Of a stretch of 64,000 nt of DNA, positions 7,424 through 17,356 are shown piece after piece. The position numbers were made by a program, and so were the translations under genes. Numbering within the stretch: the stretch's first letter is position 1; each line of letters begins with the position of its first letter. Where the stretch lies: positions 24,710-88,709 of IMG/VR virus record IMGVR_UViG_3300015195_000004; one strand, 5' to 3'. The notes under the pieces are model-generated. The model saw only the letters and a program-made list of their open reading frames with translations, made no database searches and was not told the DNA's origin. The stretch comes from a virus.

Positions 7424-8662
7424 TTATGCGTTAACTTTTAATGTAAGGAAGTTGCGTAAGCAGTAGTCCGGGCGTGCTGTTGCAATATTCTTACTACGAC
7501 TCCGCCTTGAGTAAAATCCATCGACTGGTGTTTCAAGAACGCCGTCGTGGGAATTACCACCAGTTAGCTCTAAACGGTCCCAAAGGATTACTGAGGGCTG
7601 TTCAGAGAAGAGAACGAGGTAGCCAGCAGGCAACCAGTTCTGTTTACGGATTGAGAGGTTTAATCCGAACCAATTTACGATGATGTCTCCACGGAAATCT
7701 TCCTGTTGGAACTGACTCCACATTTCGTGTGGAACTGCAGAAGCAGGATTAGAGTTTCCTGATCCAACAACAAGTGCTACAGGAGTAGCCATGTTCTGGA
7801 GGCTTTCCCAAACGGGTGAATGTCCAGCAGTTGAACCAGTAGGAATGTACATACGGTTGAAATTGCGCTTGATTTGGATACCGTGTGTATTAACAGTCTG
7901 GAATACTTTCTTTGTGAGACCAGCTTCGGTAGCAGAAAGATCATATACGTTAACAGTTGGAACTGATGTTGTAATAACGCCTGGGTCCAATTGATAAACT
8001 GTTTTGCCGGCAAATGAACCACCAGCAGCAAAGTAATTAACAATGCTATCAGCAGGATTATCTTTGACGACATCAGTAGATGAAGGGTTTGCAAAAACTG
8101 TGTTCACAAGAATATTGTGAAGGCCGATTTGCATGTATTCATCTTCGCGTTCTAGGAAGGACTTACGTTCCTCTAGGCGCTGCATGTCGTATAGGTTATT
8201 AAGATTAGGGATCATTCCTTCTTCAGTTTTATATGTGAAGGGAACGACTTGTTGACCATACTGCTTTGTAGCGTAGTAGTTGGTTGAACCAATACCGGCT
8301 AGTGAGCCTACTGTCAAACCGACTGGATTAATATACTTTGAACGGAAAATTGGCAATGTGCCTAAGGGCAGTTGGCGCATTTCAGCAAAGTCTAGGGCGA
8401 TAGAATCACGGAAGATATTGAGGATTTCAAAGTCAGCTTCAATGTTCTGTAGTTCTGCAACTCCAGCAATTGAGGACTTTAGCTTGTTGAAGGAATCAAC
8501 CTGCTTCTGTTTCTCTTCATGTGATGCACTTTTGGATGCTAATGATTTAGCGTAGGCTTCTGCAGCATATGCTTTGAATGCTGTTTTATCAAGCACTCTT
8601 TCATTTTCTTTACCAATACTCTCTTGTACTGGCTTTAGGAGGCTTTTGGGATCAATAAGCAT
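7424..8662 (-). CDS. Major capsid protein (HK97-type, inferred)
   Basis: 412 aa, preceded by AAGGAG. An N-terminal charged helical section (to about residue 75) resembles the delta/N-arm region. The rest is a mixed fold rich in Asn, Tyr and Phe that ends FLTLKVNA. It stands downstream of terminase, portal and protease-scaffold with a small decoration-like gene between, the canonical order for tailed phage heads. The protein is the right length for a coat subunit. I identify it by context and composition; there is no catalytic motif to check. Confidence 0.7.
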   Translation of the reverse strand: MLIDPKSLLKPVQESIGKENERVLDKTAFKAYAAEAYAKSLASKSASHEEKQKQVDSFNKLKSSIAGVAELQNIEADFEILNIFRDSIALDFAEMRQLPLGTLPIFRSKYINPVGLTVGSLAGIGSTNYYATKQYGQQVVPFTYKTEEGMIPNLNNLYDMQRLEERKSFLEREDEYMQIGLHNILVNTVFANPSSTDVVKDNPADSIVNYFAAGGSFAGKTVYQLDPGVITTSVPTVNVYDLSATEAGLTKKVFQTVNTHGIQIKRNFNRMYIPTGSTAGHSPVWESLQNMATPVALVVGSGNSNPASAVPHEMWSQFQQEDFRGDIIVNWFGLNLSIRKQNWLPAGYLVLFSEQPSVILWDRLELTGGNSHDGVLETPVDGFYSRRSRSKNIATARPDYCLRNFLTLKVNA

Positions 8663-8692
8663 TTATTAGTTGCTCCTTTATAAGCAAGAGTA

Positions 8693-9202
8693 TTAGAGTA
8701 TTAGGAACATTCCGCAAGGTATTGTGCGTTGAATTACCTGGCCTTTGTACTGCAAGCGGGGTTGATCGCCGCCCTGAAGTAGACGTGGTTGACCGTTGAA
8801 GATACCAACAATGGTGTCTGGAGCGGTTGTTGCGAGATTAATGGCACCTGTGCCGCTGGCAACATACTGGTCTGTGGCAATTGTCTTGCCTGAGATTGAT
8901 GCGACTACAGCAGCAGTTTGTCCAGCAGCAACTGACTCATCATAGATAGAGGCAAGTACTGAGAACACTGAAGGGCCTGTCAATGTAACAGGTTGAAGGA
9001 GCCAGCCGGTTTCGCGAAGTGTTCCAGCAGTTGTGCAAGAAACAGGAGCGATAGAGCCGAATGAGTTACCATAGGGGCTAGGGGTGTTAACAGAAAGGTC
9101 GCCAACAACTGAACCTAGTGCAAGACCAGATTGTGCGGCGGCATTAACTGTGTAAATCCCCACGATTTCCCGATCAGAGAAACCAATTAATGGTGATAAC
9201 AT
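8693..9202 (-). CDS. Head decoration-like protein
   Basis: 169 aa, rich in Ala, Gly, Ser and Thr and probably all beta. It contains repeated AAGQTAAVVAS-type segments and few charges. It lies between the protease-scaffold gene and the capsid gene, the usual place for a capsid-stabilising decoration protein. The assignment is by position and composition. Confidence 0.55.
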   Translation of the reverse strand: MLSPLIGFSDREIVGIYTVNAAAQSGLALGSVVGDLSVNTPSPYGNSFGSIAPVSCTTAGTLRETGWLLQPVTLTGPSVFSVLASIYDESVAAGQTAAVVASISGKTIATDQYVASGTGAINLATTAPDTIVGIFNGQPRLLQGGDQPRLQYKGQVIQRTIPCGMFLIL

Positions 9203-9240
9203 ATTTTAATGTACCTTATTCCTTATATTATTCTTATTAT

Positions 9241-11181
9241 TTAGTATGAGAAGCGTTCTGTAACGACTTCTTCGTTCCCGCTATAAGGAACAGGATTTAC
9301 GAGTGGCATCCCAGTTGTTTTAACTGAAGCTAGTGACTTAACTAGGAAAGCATTGGAACGCTTTAGAACTTCAATGTTGAACTGTTCTGATGTTAATGCT
9401 GCGAGGCTCTTAACATACTCTGGATGTGTCTCAAGGGCTTTATCAGCATCTGAGAATGACAATACTTTGTCTAGTTCAGCAAATCGTGCTACTGAAAGGG
9501 CTGCATCGGTTGTTTCTTTAATTGCAAGGTCACGTTCAGCAACTGCTGCAGTCAAAGTGGCAACTGACTTATTGATCTCTACGATTTGGGCTTCAAGAGC
9601 AACTTTAGCTGCTTCTGATGCGTCAAAATCAGCTTTTGATACTGATTTGATTTGGGTGGCTTCAAGGTCAATGATTTTCGCCTTCAATGCCTCAACTTCT
9701 TGTTCATTCATGGATGAATTTACCTTCTTTATTGGAGATGTTGATTTGAGACCTTGGCGAACAATCGCCATTGCGTGCATTTTGGAACCACGGGGCATCT
9801 GTCTCATTTTATCTAGGTTGCCCCTAGTGCCCATTAATTGGTGATACGCTGCAATAAGTTTTCCTCTGTGAAGGTTTCCCTTATCGTCTTTTATACGAAG
9901 TGCTCGATGTTTAACTGTCTCAGTGCCAGTACCATCGACTTTAGTATTAGTATAATCGTTACTAGAATAACATGATGCAAAGTGATCATCAGGTATAGAC
10001 TTGTCTAGGCCGTCTTTTTCATCACTCTTCATATGCTGATCTACATTAGATGAAAGGATGTCAGGATGTGTTAGTAAATCAGAGGCCCATACATTCATAT
10101 CTGCGCCAGTGGGGCCATTACCAGGCTCTACGTCGCCTGTAGCTCCATAAAGACCTGTGTAGTCTACTCCAGGGTTAGCACCTAAGGCATCATCCATTCC
10201 AGCATAACCGGAGGTTGACTTGTCTGTAGGTTCTCCAAGAATCTCTTTAGCTCTCTTTACTTGAGCAGCTACTTGTTCTGGTGAAAGTTTAGTTACCTGA
10301 TGTGCCCTAGTTAGTACCGCACGGGCATATTTCTTAGCCTCAGGATGTCCTTTAGGAGGAAGAGGGAGATGATACTTATCATCAGTGCCCTTAATGCCGT
10401 GTTTCTCGTAGAACTTAGGTGAAGGATTTAGACCAGAAACAAACTCTAAGGTTGGATTTTGGGCATTATCTACATTAACACCTAGGTTATCAGAGGTATT
10501 TTTAGAAGCAGCTAATTTATAAGTAATTGCCGACCGATCAGCAGGATCAACAACATGCCCTACTCCACTAAAGGAAATTGGCTTGACTGCGAAGTATGTT
10601 GGATTACCTTGGTATAATGAATATGCCCATTTACCGGAAGCATCTACATGGGATAAATCAAGATTTAGTGCCTGACCGTCTGCATATGAAAAGGAATGAA
10701 GAATTTTAGAAGGATCAGACTTATCTACAACTATATATTGGCCGTCATTTGGATTATAGTCTGATTCTTGGCTGTAGGTTCCTAATGAACCCCCAGGACC
10801 AAATGAGTCTGAATCAAACCCAAGTGCTTTAGCAACTGAACGTTCTAGTTTACAGGCAATATCAATGCCGTCATCATGCATCTCTACTTGTGTGATAGCG
10901 CCAAAAGTTGTGTTATTTGATCCACCAACATGGGCAGAAGAGGAACCATATCCTAGTTTAAGGTGTTCCATATCAACTGTAGAACCTAGCAATGTGTTAG
11001 CTAATTCAGGGGTTACATCAGATTTAAGGAAGGTGTAGCCGTTTGCATTCACTGTAGGAAAATAACTTAAAATTCTTCCTGCTGTGAAAAAGTGTGTTAC
11101 TGTAGATTCAGGAAGGGTAATTAAAGGTTTAGCAGTAGGGCTTGCGTACATCTTAACTGATGACATTAAAAGTTCAGGCAT
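9241..11181 (-). CDS. Prohead protease-scaffold fusion
   Basis: 646 aa, start supported by AAGGAGG. The first 220 residues (including VDMEHLKLGY and a DIACKLERS strand) fit a phage prohead peptidase region. A middle Lys-rich segment (KYHLPLPPKGHPEAKK, with AKEIL after) is a recurring phage module. From about residue 475 the chain is a long coiled coil starting MNEQEVEALKAKI, typical of internal scaffold that is digested during maturation. It stands between portal and capsid. The catalytic residues cannot be assigned with certainty. Confidence 0.65.
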   Translation of the reverse strand: MPELLMSSVKMYASPTAKPLITLPESTVTHFFTAGRILSYFPTVNANGYTFLKSDVTPELANTLLGSTVDMEHLKLGYGSSSAHVGGSNNTTFGAITQVEMHDDGIDIACKLERSVAKALGFDSDSFGPGGSLGTYSQESDYNPNDGQYIVVDKSDPSKILHSFSYADGQALNLDLSHVDASGKWAYSLYQGNPTYFAVKPISFSGVGHVVDPADRSAITYKLAASKNTSDNLGVNVDNAQNPTLEFVSGLNPSPKFYEKHGIKGTDDKYHLPLPPKGHPEAKKYARAVLTRAHQVTKLSPEQVAAQVKRAKEILGEPTDKSTSGYAGMDDALGANPGVDYTGLYGATGDVEPGNGPTGADMNVWASDLLTHPDILSSNVDQHMKSDEKDGLDKSIPDDHFASCYSSNDYTNTKVDGTGTETVKHRALRIKDDKGNLHRGKLIAAYHQLMGTRGNLDKMRQMPRGSKMHAMAIVRQGLKSTSPIKKVNSSMNEQEVEALKAKIIDLEATQIKSVSKADFDASEAAKVALEAQIVEINKSVATLTAAVAERDLAIKETTDAALSVARFAELDKVLSFSDADKALETHPEYVKSLAALTSEQFNIEVLKRSNAFLVKSLASVKTTGMPLVNPVPYSGNEEVVTERFSY

Positions 11182-11252
11182 TTACTGCCTCCTTAAAGTT
11201 ATCAGCCCCCAGATTTCTCCGAGGGCTGTCGTACCTTACGGTAGTTGTTCTA

Positions 11253-11654
11253 TTATGTTACTACGTTAACAGTTACGGGGCTTGATAGCCAAGCAACTGC
11301 TGATGCACCAGGGGCACTTACGTCTCCAACAAGTGTTACGCTTGCATGAAGGGCAAAAGAAACTCCTGCTGTAGCAATCCAAGCATCTCCAGAACCTGAT
11401 GTATAGGTAGCTGAAGTGCCGTCTGCACCAAGAACTGTTGCTAGTGTCTGATGAACTGTTCCGTCAAGGGAATTAACAATCAACGAGACTGCTACAACTG
11501 TAGCTGTGGGGAATTCGCCGAGATATACTTTGATCGTATTTGATGCTGTTGCATGTGTAATTCCGAGCAATGGGGAAAAATCAACTGCTCCAGGAGGGGT
11601 TTGTTGATGAAGAGGGGAGACTGGAAGGTTAAGAATTTTAGCGGTAGCGGCCAT
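11253..11654 (-). CDS. Hypothetical head protein
   Basis: 133 aa, beta-rich, Ala/Thr/Val-rich with almost no charged residues, starting MAATAKILNLPVSPLHQQ after AGGAG. It is located between portal and protease-scaffold genes. It may be a small capsid accessory or decoration protein. No family is recognised. Confidence 0.5.
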   Translation of the reverse strand: MAATAKILNLPVSPLHQQTPPGAVDFSPLLGITHATASNTIKVYLGEFPTATVVAVSLIVNSLDGTVHQTLATVLGADGTSATYTSGSGDAWIATAGVSFALHASVTLVGDVSAPGASAVAWLSSPVTVNVVT

Positions 11655-11703
11655 TTAAGTATGTACTCCTAATATGTATTTTGTTGGGCACATGCCCTAT
11701 TGG

Positions 11704-13371
11704 TTACTTGCCCGCTTTTCGTGGGGCTCTTGGTTGTGAAGAGGGGGATGTTCCTGGTTTCCCAGGATTACCACCCTTATCTTTAGCTTGTGTTGAACCT
11801 TGACTTGGCTCAAACAACGGCTTTGCTATTGTATTATTAAGTACTGTTGCATCAGGAGAAGTGTTGCCAAACTCGGCATGTTCCAACTTCTTCTGTTCCA
11901 TTTCATACTCATAATCAAGATCACTTGTTTCCATAAGGGACTTAAGTGAGATAGCTCCCGCAGTAGAAAGTTCCCCAGCGTTCTGAAGCCAAATTGCTTC
12001 CTCGTGAAGGCTCTTTCTGTCGAAGGTTGGATAAGGAATATCACTAGGTTTAAATCCAGGTCTTCCTACTCCAGCACGTAGTCTATTATATAAAGGATAG
12101 AATAGTTGTTCCTCTAGTAACATACGAATAGCATCTACTTCTTGTACTAGTAGCTTCATTTCTGCAATTGCTGCACCAAAAGTACCATTACCTTCAGAAT
12201 GCCACATAAAGGAAGGGAGATTCATTACCTCTTTGATTTCCTTCTCTGGTTGCTTGTACTTTTCAGTACCAAACACTTCCATAGGAGGCACAAAGAAACG
12301 AATAGTAGTTGTAGGGTCGGCAAAGACTGTCTGTGAGTAATCAGGAGATAGGAAGATAGCTTCCAACTTCTGTAATCTTACTGAGTCTAATGGGGTGTAT
12401 GCCTTCGGATCAGTGTTCTTTGGATCACCTTCAGATATGATTGTTATCATATGTTTAATGTTCCAAGCAACTGCGAAGTCTCCAGCAGCTAATAGTCTAT
12501 AGCGTTGTAGGGCATCAAATGCCGCCTGAAGAGGCACACCATCAAGAGTGTTAATGGCTCTATTATATGCAGCATAACGGTTCTCTACTACAGTATATGA
12601 TCCATCCATAAGAGGGATAGTAGCAGAAGAGAGATTCCCTTTAGCAATAGCCTTCTTTATCTCTTCAATCCAGTATGGTGGCATTGAATCATATTGACGC
12701 TTATTAGAGGGATTTGTTTTACCTTCTGGGTCCTTCACAGCATCTATCATTCTACTATCAATCTTTAGATATAGCTTCTGTTTACCTAAAACCTCTTCGT
12801 AGTGGCAGGATAATGGATTAAGGACCTGAAGAAATTGAATTGCTCCGCCGTCTTCACCACCCCAATAAATAGGGGCCATACCAACAGTGCAGAGACTCCA
12901 CACGATATTACGTAACTTGGTCTTGAGCAATAACTTACGAGCATAGTCATCATAAAAGTCTTTTGCAGATACTTTATGTGTTTTATGTTCAAAATCTTTA
13001 CAGATAAAATCTGTTTTAACTTTAGCTGCCTTTGATACGAAGGAATTCTCTAGTGCATAACGCATAGATAACTGTATCATTGCAGTAGGATTGCGAGGAA
13101 TGTTTAAATCAGCTACAGTGTGCCGTTTTGAGAACCGATCATTAATGTTAGTATTGCCTACTGGTACTGATGAAGTAGTGAACCCTAGAAGTTTAATAAC
13201 TTCCATTTCTTGAGCATCGTCCCACATAGGGTTGTTTCTACCTGTCATCCAGGAACCAAAGGCCTTAGCTGTTGATGTTAGCTCTTGTTGAGTAGCGGGC
13301 ACTAGTTGACCAGAAGGTAGGATAATAGAAGGAGTTAGAGGTGCTTGAATTAATTTTTTACGAGCAGCCAT
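11704..13371 (-). CDS. Portal protein
   Basis: 555 aa, about the usual length. It has the features of portal proteins: an N-terminal region with ALENSFVSKAAKVKTDF and a mixed alpha/beta stem. Near the centre come VLNPLSCHYEEV and the YIKxxD-type Lys-rich wing. A long helical crown follows and the tail is disordered, Pro/Ser-rich and basic (GKPGTSPSSQPRAPRKAGK). It follows the large terminase by 24 bases, the standard gene order. It would form the dodecameric DNA channel at the capsid vertex. Confidence 0.75.
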   Translation of the reverse strand: MAARKKLIQAPLTPSIILPSGQLVPATQQELTSTAKAFGSWMTGRNNPMWDDAQEMEVIKLLGFTTSSVPVGNTNINDRFSKRHTVADLNIPRNPTAMIQLSMRYALENSFVSKAAKVKTDFICKDFEHKTHKVSAKDFYDDYARKLLLKTKLRNIVWSLCTVGMAPIYWGGEDGGAIQFLQVLNPLSCHYEEVLGKQKLYLKIDSRMIDAVKDPEGKTNPSNKRQYDSMPPYWIEEIKKAIAKGNLSSATIPLMDGSYTVVENRYAAYNRAINTLDGVPLQAAFDALQRYRLLAAGDFAVAWNIKHMITIISEGDPKNTDPKAYTPLDSVRLQKLEAIFLSPDYSQTVFADPTTTIRFFVPPMEVFGTEKYKQPEKEIKEVMNLPSFMWHSEGNGTFGAAIAEMKLLVQEVDAIRMLLEEQLFYPLYNRLRAGVGRPGFKPSDIPYPTFDRKSLHEEAIWLQNAGELSTAGAISLKSLMETSDLDYEYEMEQKKLEHAEFGNTSPDATVLNNTIAKPLFEPSQGSTQAKDKGGNPGKPGTSPSSQPRAPRKAGK

Positions 13372-13395
13372 TCAGTTTCTCCTTCATCTCATCTT

Positions 13396-15216
13396 TTACC
13401 AAGCTTTATATATTTCCTCAGGTTTGATTTCTATCATCCCACGGAACTTATAATTTTCATCCATTATAGTAGGAACTGCCATAGCATCAACCATTTGAGG
13501 GGCTTTACTGCCCCATCTATGTTGAATCCTATATAGAATATATCCGTAAGACAGTGCTGAAGCAGCATCATGTTCTGCGTTCTTCCATATATATTTAGGC
13601 ATTTTATTCGTAGTAGTTTTAACTATCTCTTGAGTGCCGGTTTCAGCATTCTTAACTGTCTTCATAGCAAGATACTTTAACTGCATTACTGAGTCTTTTA
13701 TCCTGTCATGAATAACTGCTGTTGAATTCTCACCATCTCCACCGTCTTCTTGATAGACAGCAGGGATTAAGATTGGACATTCTTCTCTAGAAAGAATCTT
13801 ACGTAATCCATCATACATTAGATGAATCATAATATCTTCTGAGTGAATATTCTCTCCACCTCTAGAACGATCATTAGCAAATCCTGCCCGTACCATCTCA
13901 TCAGATGCACGATTTAGGATTAACTTACGCTGTCCAGAAATAGTTCTATATTCATCATGTTGCAGAATTGGGGTATCAATTTCATGAATAGTCCCGTCTC
14001 TTAAAGAAAGAGTCGGCTTCATCAGAGAATCAGTTACTTGTAGTCCCCCGCCGCCCTTATCCATTACAATCCACTCAGGATTGAAGGACTTGTTCAGCTT
14101 GTGAATCTCCCAAGCGGCATCATCAGTACTTAAACCTTTATTCCAGTAGGTGTAAACCAATCCCATTTTTTCATTAGGGAGGAATTTCCATACGTGAATA
14201 ACAAAGTAGTCTCCGTGAAGTTGCGTAGCAACGTCAATAGAGAACCCATAGGTAAAGCCCTTTTCAGCCTTATATTCAATATTAATCTCATTTGACGACA
14301 TACGTTCAATTAGATCGCCAGGAAGGAATTGACCAGAACGGCCAACCCACTTGTTGTATAAAACCTGCTGCTTCTCTTCTTCAGACGCACCATCAAGTTG
14401 CTGTTCTAAAATATCCCAGTCAACAGTATAGCCTTCTTTTTCGAGGTCATTAACATTAATGTCAATAATAATATACTTACGTTTATAGTTATCGTCCTGT
14501 TGAGCCTTAATGTCTTCACCCTGTATATTCTTAATGAAGTTCTGTAGAACTGTATAGGCAAAGCAGTCTTGATACTCAGCAGAGGTCATTACTACCAACT
14601 TAGGGCCATATGAACCTTGACCTTTGTGACCCTTTAGGAACGAAAGAACGTGGTCTTTATACATACTGCGTTCAATAGCAAAGAATTCGTCAATTACTAG
14701 AACATCTGCCCGCTCGCCTCGGATTCCTTCACCTTTTCCCATAGGGAGGGCCACATGCTGACTGCCATTCTTTAGCTTCAACCGGGACAACATCATTCCG
14801 CGAATAACTTGTCCATCTACTTCATTAGTTAAATCTAATGGTAGGTTTTCGTCTTGATTTTCTAGAATAGTGTTTACTGCATAGTTCCAAGGATGGAGTG
14901 CCTGCCTATAAGTAGGGGCAGCATAAACGATCTTAATTTTTCTTGTCATTGATTCGGCTGCTAGTGCTCTGCCGACCGAAAAGGACTTCGCGGCTCCTCT
15001 TATTGCTTGAATAAAGATGAACTTATGATCCCTAATGGCTTCTCTTATGTTATGCTGAGTGGGGAAGAGGCTAAAAGAGTTGGGGAAGAACATTGCATCA
15101 GCAAGATAAGAATTTTCTCGTAAATCAGAAATAAGACCAGGAACAGTAAAAGTGTCTGGATTTTCAACAGGAAATTTATAAGGTTTCGGGCACCAAATCT
15201 TCTGTGGGTTCTCCAT
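13396..15216 (-). CDS. terL: Terminase large subunit
   Basis: 606 aa. The ATPase has an atypical Walker A (RGAAKS, residues 73-78, with Ala where Gly is usual) and Walker B ending VLVIDEF around residue 175. MTSAEYQD follows as the coupling motif. The C-terminal nuclease starts with FSIDVATQ (first acidic residue), then IVMDKGGGG, and further acidic residues near the end. It packages DNA through the portal. The ATG overlaps the preceding gene by about 40 bases, and the portal follows directly. Confidence 0.85.
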   Translation of the reverse strand: MENPQKIWCPKPYKFPVENPDTFTVPGLISDLRENSYLADAMFFPNSFSLFPTQHNIREAIRDHKFIFIQAIRGAAKSFSVGRALAAESMTRKIKIVYAAPTYRQALHPWNYAVNTILENQDENLPLDLTNEVDGQVIRGMMLSRLKLKNGSQHVALPMGKGEGIRGERADVLVIDEFFAIERSMYKDHVLSFLKGHKGQGSYGPKLVVMTSAEYQDCFAYTVLQNFIKNIQGEDIKAQQDDNYKRKYIIIDINVNDLEKEGYTVDWDILEQQLDGASEEEKQQVLYNKWVGRSGQFLPGDLIERMSSNEINIEYKAEKGFTYGFSIDVATQLHGDYFVIHVWKFLPNEKMGLVYTYWNKGLSTDDAAWEIHKLNKSFNPEWIVMDKGGGGLQVTDSLMKPTLSLRDGTIHEIDTPILQHDEYRTISGQRKLILNRASDEMVRAGFANDRSRGGENIHSEDIMIHLMYDGLRKILSREECPILIPAVYQEDGGDGENSTAVIHDRIKDSVMQLKYLAMKTVKNAETGTQEIVKTTTNKMPKYIWKNAEHDAASALSYGYILYRIQHRWGSKAPQMVDAMAVPTIMDENYKFRGMIEIKPEEIYKAW

Positions 15217-15886
15217 CTGTCTTACCTATCTCTGTTACATATTCTTTACTTAATGAATCAAAGTTTCGTCTCAGTCTAGCTGCACTCTCCAGCATATCTT
15301 CATTCATTCTTCGTATAACTTCTGAATTAGAAGTCTTTAGGAAGTTTTCTAATGCCGACACTAGCCGAGAGGGCGTAGTCTGAACGCTTTGCTTACTTTC
15401 CTTCTTAGCCTTACGGGTAAGAGAGAGGGCATTCATTGCATCCAAATTAGACTTCTGCGCTTCTTTTACAAGCTTCGCAAGAGTAGCAATAATTTCTAGG
15501 TTTCCAATATCTTTTAGATCAATATCAGAGTATTCGCTTATCATTTTCTGATAGCGGGCAATAGCTTCTTCATTTTTAACAATTTCTCTAATACTTGGTT
15601 CTAAAGCAGGGTCTTCTTCCGCCTGCATAAATAATACTTTGTACCTAGCATTGAAGTCTGTAGGTTGTACCTTTAAAGGGGCTATGATTGCCTCAGGAGG
15701 GGGTGTTCCTGGCCTTTTGGTAGGCTTAGTGCTGTGCTGAACCGTCCACCCAATTTCAGGGGCTACACCATCAATAGTAAACTTTTCTCTATATTCGGCT
15801 AACTTGATGCCGTGCGCTTTTAAATGCGGAGAAATTGATTTAACCTGAGCTTTACAAATGAGGCACTCTATCATTGCGCTATCCAT
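15176..15886 (-). CDS. Probable terminase small subunit with zinc-finger-like N-terminus
   Basis: 236 aa. Residues 1-40 hold CLICKAQVKSISPHLKAHGI followed by EYREKF, a MucR/ROS-like C2H2 pattern that binds DNA. The rest is strongly helical with a charged middle, consistent with oligomerisation. It overlaps terL, the canonical place for the packaging-site recognition subunit. The assignment combines motif and position. A general DNA-binding regulator is the alternative. Confidence 0.6.
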   Translation of the reverse strand: MDSAMIECLICKAQVKSISPHLKAHGIKLAEYREKFTIDGVAPEIGWTVQHSTKPTKRPGTPPPEAIIAPLKVQPTDFNARYKVLFMQAEEDPALEPSIREIVKNEEAIARYQKMISEYSDIDLKDIGNLEIIATLAKLVKEAQKSNLDAMNALSLTRKAKKESKQSVQTTPSRLVSALENFLKTSNSEVIRRMNEDMLESAARLRRNFDSLSKEYVTEIGKTDGEPTEDLVPETL

Positions 15887-16574
15887 TAGAATTCTCCAAA
15901 TATGTAATTGCTGACTTTAATGTAGAAATGTTATCTTTTGCATTACCCAATAGAAAATTACAATTTTCACACAGGATTCCTCTAACCTTTAGAGATGTGT
16001 GACAGTGATCTACTGCTATTTTTGGACTCATAGGATGAATAGAAATAAAACAAATCTTACAAAGGTTATTCTGAATTTCAAACATGTGTAAATATTCTTG
16101 AACAGTTAACCCATAATTTTTTCTCAAATTAAATGCCTTAACTGTGCATTTTTTACTACAATAAACTGCGTCGGTTCTCATGGTCTTAGATGTACTACAT
16201 ATGGGACATATTGTGGGGTCTTCTATCCTACCCCTAGAGTGTCTAGTTGAACATCTACCACTACAATAAAATCTTCCTTCAGGAATAGTGGTATCGCATT
16301 GAAGACAAACCCCTATCGGTTCTAGGGTTCTATCGGTATTACCGTTCCTTCTGATGCGACCGTAATGCTTTTCACAATACAATGCGTATTTACTCCTTGG
16401 CGGAGTTAGACAATCTTCAACTGCACATTCAGAGGTTCCTGGGCGTTCTGACAACTTAAAGCCCTTTCTGTTTTCTCTGACATAGCAAGCATTACAATTA
16501 TACACATCTGGCTTTGTTTTATCTACACCACAAGAACCACATACAGGACTGTTACTTTTCCCTCTAGAAGCCAT
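15879..16574 (-). CDS. Recombination endonuclease VII-like protein with zinc ribbons
   Basis: 231 aa. The N-terminal 140 residues carry several CxxC pairs (CGSCGVDK, CNACYV, CLQCDT, CPICSTS) forming tandem zinc ribbons. The C-terminal third (YLHMFEIQNNLCKIC, then AVDHCHTSLKV and CENCNFLLGNAKDN) matches the T4 EndoVII His-Me nuclease, with DHCH as the active centre. Such enzymes debranch DNA during packaging, or act as free-standing homing endonucleases. It overlaps both neighbours. Confidence 0.75.
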   Translation of the reverse strand: MASRGKSNSPVCGSCGVDKTKPDVYNCNACYVRENRKGFKLSERPGTSECAVEDCLTPPRSKYALYCEKHYGRIRRNGNTDRTLEPIGVCLQCDTTIPEGRFYCSGRCSTRHSRGRIEDPTICPICSTSKTMRTDAVYCSKKCTVKAFNLRKNYGLTVQEYLHMFEIQNNLCKICFISIHPMSPKIAVDHCHTSLKVRGILCENCNFLLGNAKDNISTLKSAITYLENSNG

Positions 16575-16977
16575 TTACCCAGTTCCTAACTGATTTTCTT
16601 ATGGCCCTTTGGCTTTTAGTAATTAGAACATGTTCCTTGTGACAAACTACTTGGAGATTCGATAAATGGTGTTTATGGGAGGGTCCATACCCCGAACCTA
16701 CCAGAGGTACGCGGTGATTTACTTCTAGTTTACCCTCTTTACCAATCCCACAAAGTTCACATTTATAGTTGGCCCTCTTTAGTGCCGCCTTACGGGCATG
16801 CCCCCAGTAGTGGTTATCTAAAAGAGAATGCTCGTACCTTAGTCTACATTTGTTTGAGCACCACCTGCGGCGGCGTTTTGGAAGCAAATTCCCACAAATT
16901 ATCAATGCACAATAATCATCCTGGTCTTTTACATCCAGAATGTCAAGTACTAGGGGGCAATCTTTAAATGATTCCAT
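16564..16977 (-). CDS. HNH endonuclease
   Basis: 137 aa. An N-terminal CSNKCRLRYEHS zinc element precedes the HNH core: CELCGIGKEGKLEVNHRVPL, then HHLSNLQVVCHKEH. The zinc cysteines (CxxC, CxxxH) and catalytic His in VNHRVP are present. Located beside terminase, it may be a packaging-associated HNH that works with the terminase, or a homing enzyme. Placement favours the former. Confidence 0.75.
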   Translation of the reverse strand: MESFKDCPLVLDILDVKDQDDYCALIICGNLLPKRRRRWCSNKCRLRYEHSLLDNHYWGHARKAALKRANYKCELCGIGKEGKLEVNHRVPLVGSGYGPSHKHHLSNLQVVCHKEHVLITKSQRAIRKSVRNWVNGF

Positions 16978-17159
16978 TAAAACTTGTAATCTACATCCAC
17001 ACCCTCAATGGAGTCTGGGAAATTATTACGGAACGACTCGTTTAGAAGCCAGATTGAGACACCGTGCTTAGAAACCTGGAAGCCTGTACAACCAGGCATA
17101 TCACCAAAGTAACTCTGCCACTTATTACGTATCTTTTTTACATCATGTTCATTAAGCAT
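16977..17159 (-). CDS. 60-aa hypothetical protein
   Basis: Begins MLNEHDVKKIRNKWQ. Charged and partly helical with one cysteine. It abuts the HNH gene downstream and the 17159 gene upstream. Function is unknown. Confidence 0.45.
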   Translation of the reverse strand: MLNEHDVKKIRNKWQSYFGDMPGCTGFQVSKHGVSIWLLNESFRNNFPDSIEGVDVDYKF

Positions 17160-17320
17160 TAAATATGTCCATCTTGCTGTAGGCCTGTGCGGGTAGGTAT
17201 AGATTTGCTATCCAAAAATGGTGCCACCATATCAAGAGGCTCCATATCTTTACCTTTGCAGGCATGGGCCAAATCATCTACAAAAGAATTGCAGGGAATG
17301 CAGAAAATATCTGATCTCAT
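17159..17320 (-). CDS. 53-aa hypothetical protein read from a leaderless start
   Basis: Begins MRSDIFCIPCNSFVD with a CxxC pair and a third cysteine (HACKG), possibly a small zinc fold. The ATG at 17318-17320 is 7 nt downstream of the -10 box at 17328-17333, so the mRNA should begin at or next to the start codon. A longer in-frame TTG start would sit inside the -35 box and is rejected. Confidence 0.55.
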   Translation of the reverse strand: MRSDIFCIPCNSFVDDLAHACKGKDMEPLDMVAPFLDSKSIPTRTGLQQDGHI

Positions 17321-17327
17321 TTGTCTT

Positions 17328-17356
17328 ATCCTATCATACTTAAAACTATTTGTCAA
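17328..17356 (-). promoter_or_regulatory. Sigma70-type promoter, leaderless
   Basis: TTGACA (17351-17356), 17-bp spacer, TAGGAT (17328-17333). The ATG of the 17159-17320 gene is 7 nt beyond. Confidence 0.7.

Noticed and set aside
9353-9844. 163-aa rightward frame
   Set aside because: It is the antisense shadow of the protease-scaffold gene.
17321-17356. TTG start extending the 17159 gene upstream
   Set aside because: The TTG is the first three bases of the TTGACA box; the ATG at 17320 fits the promoter spacing.
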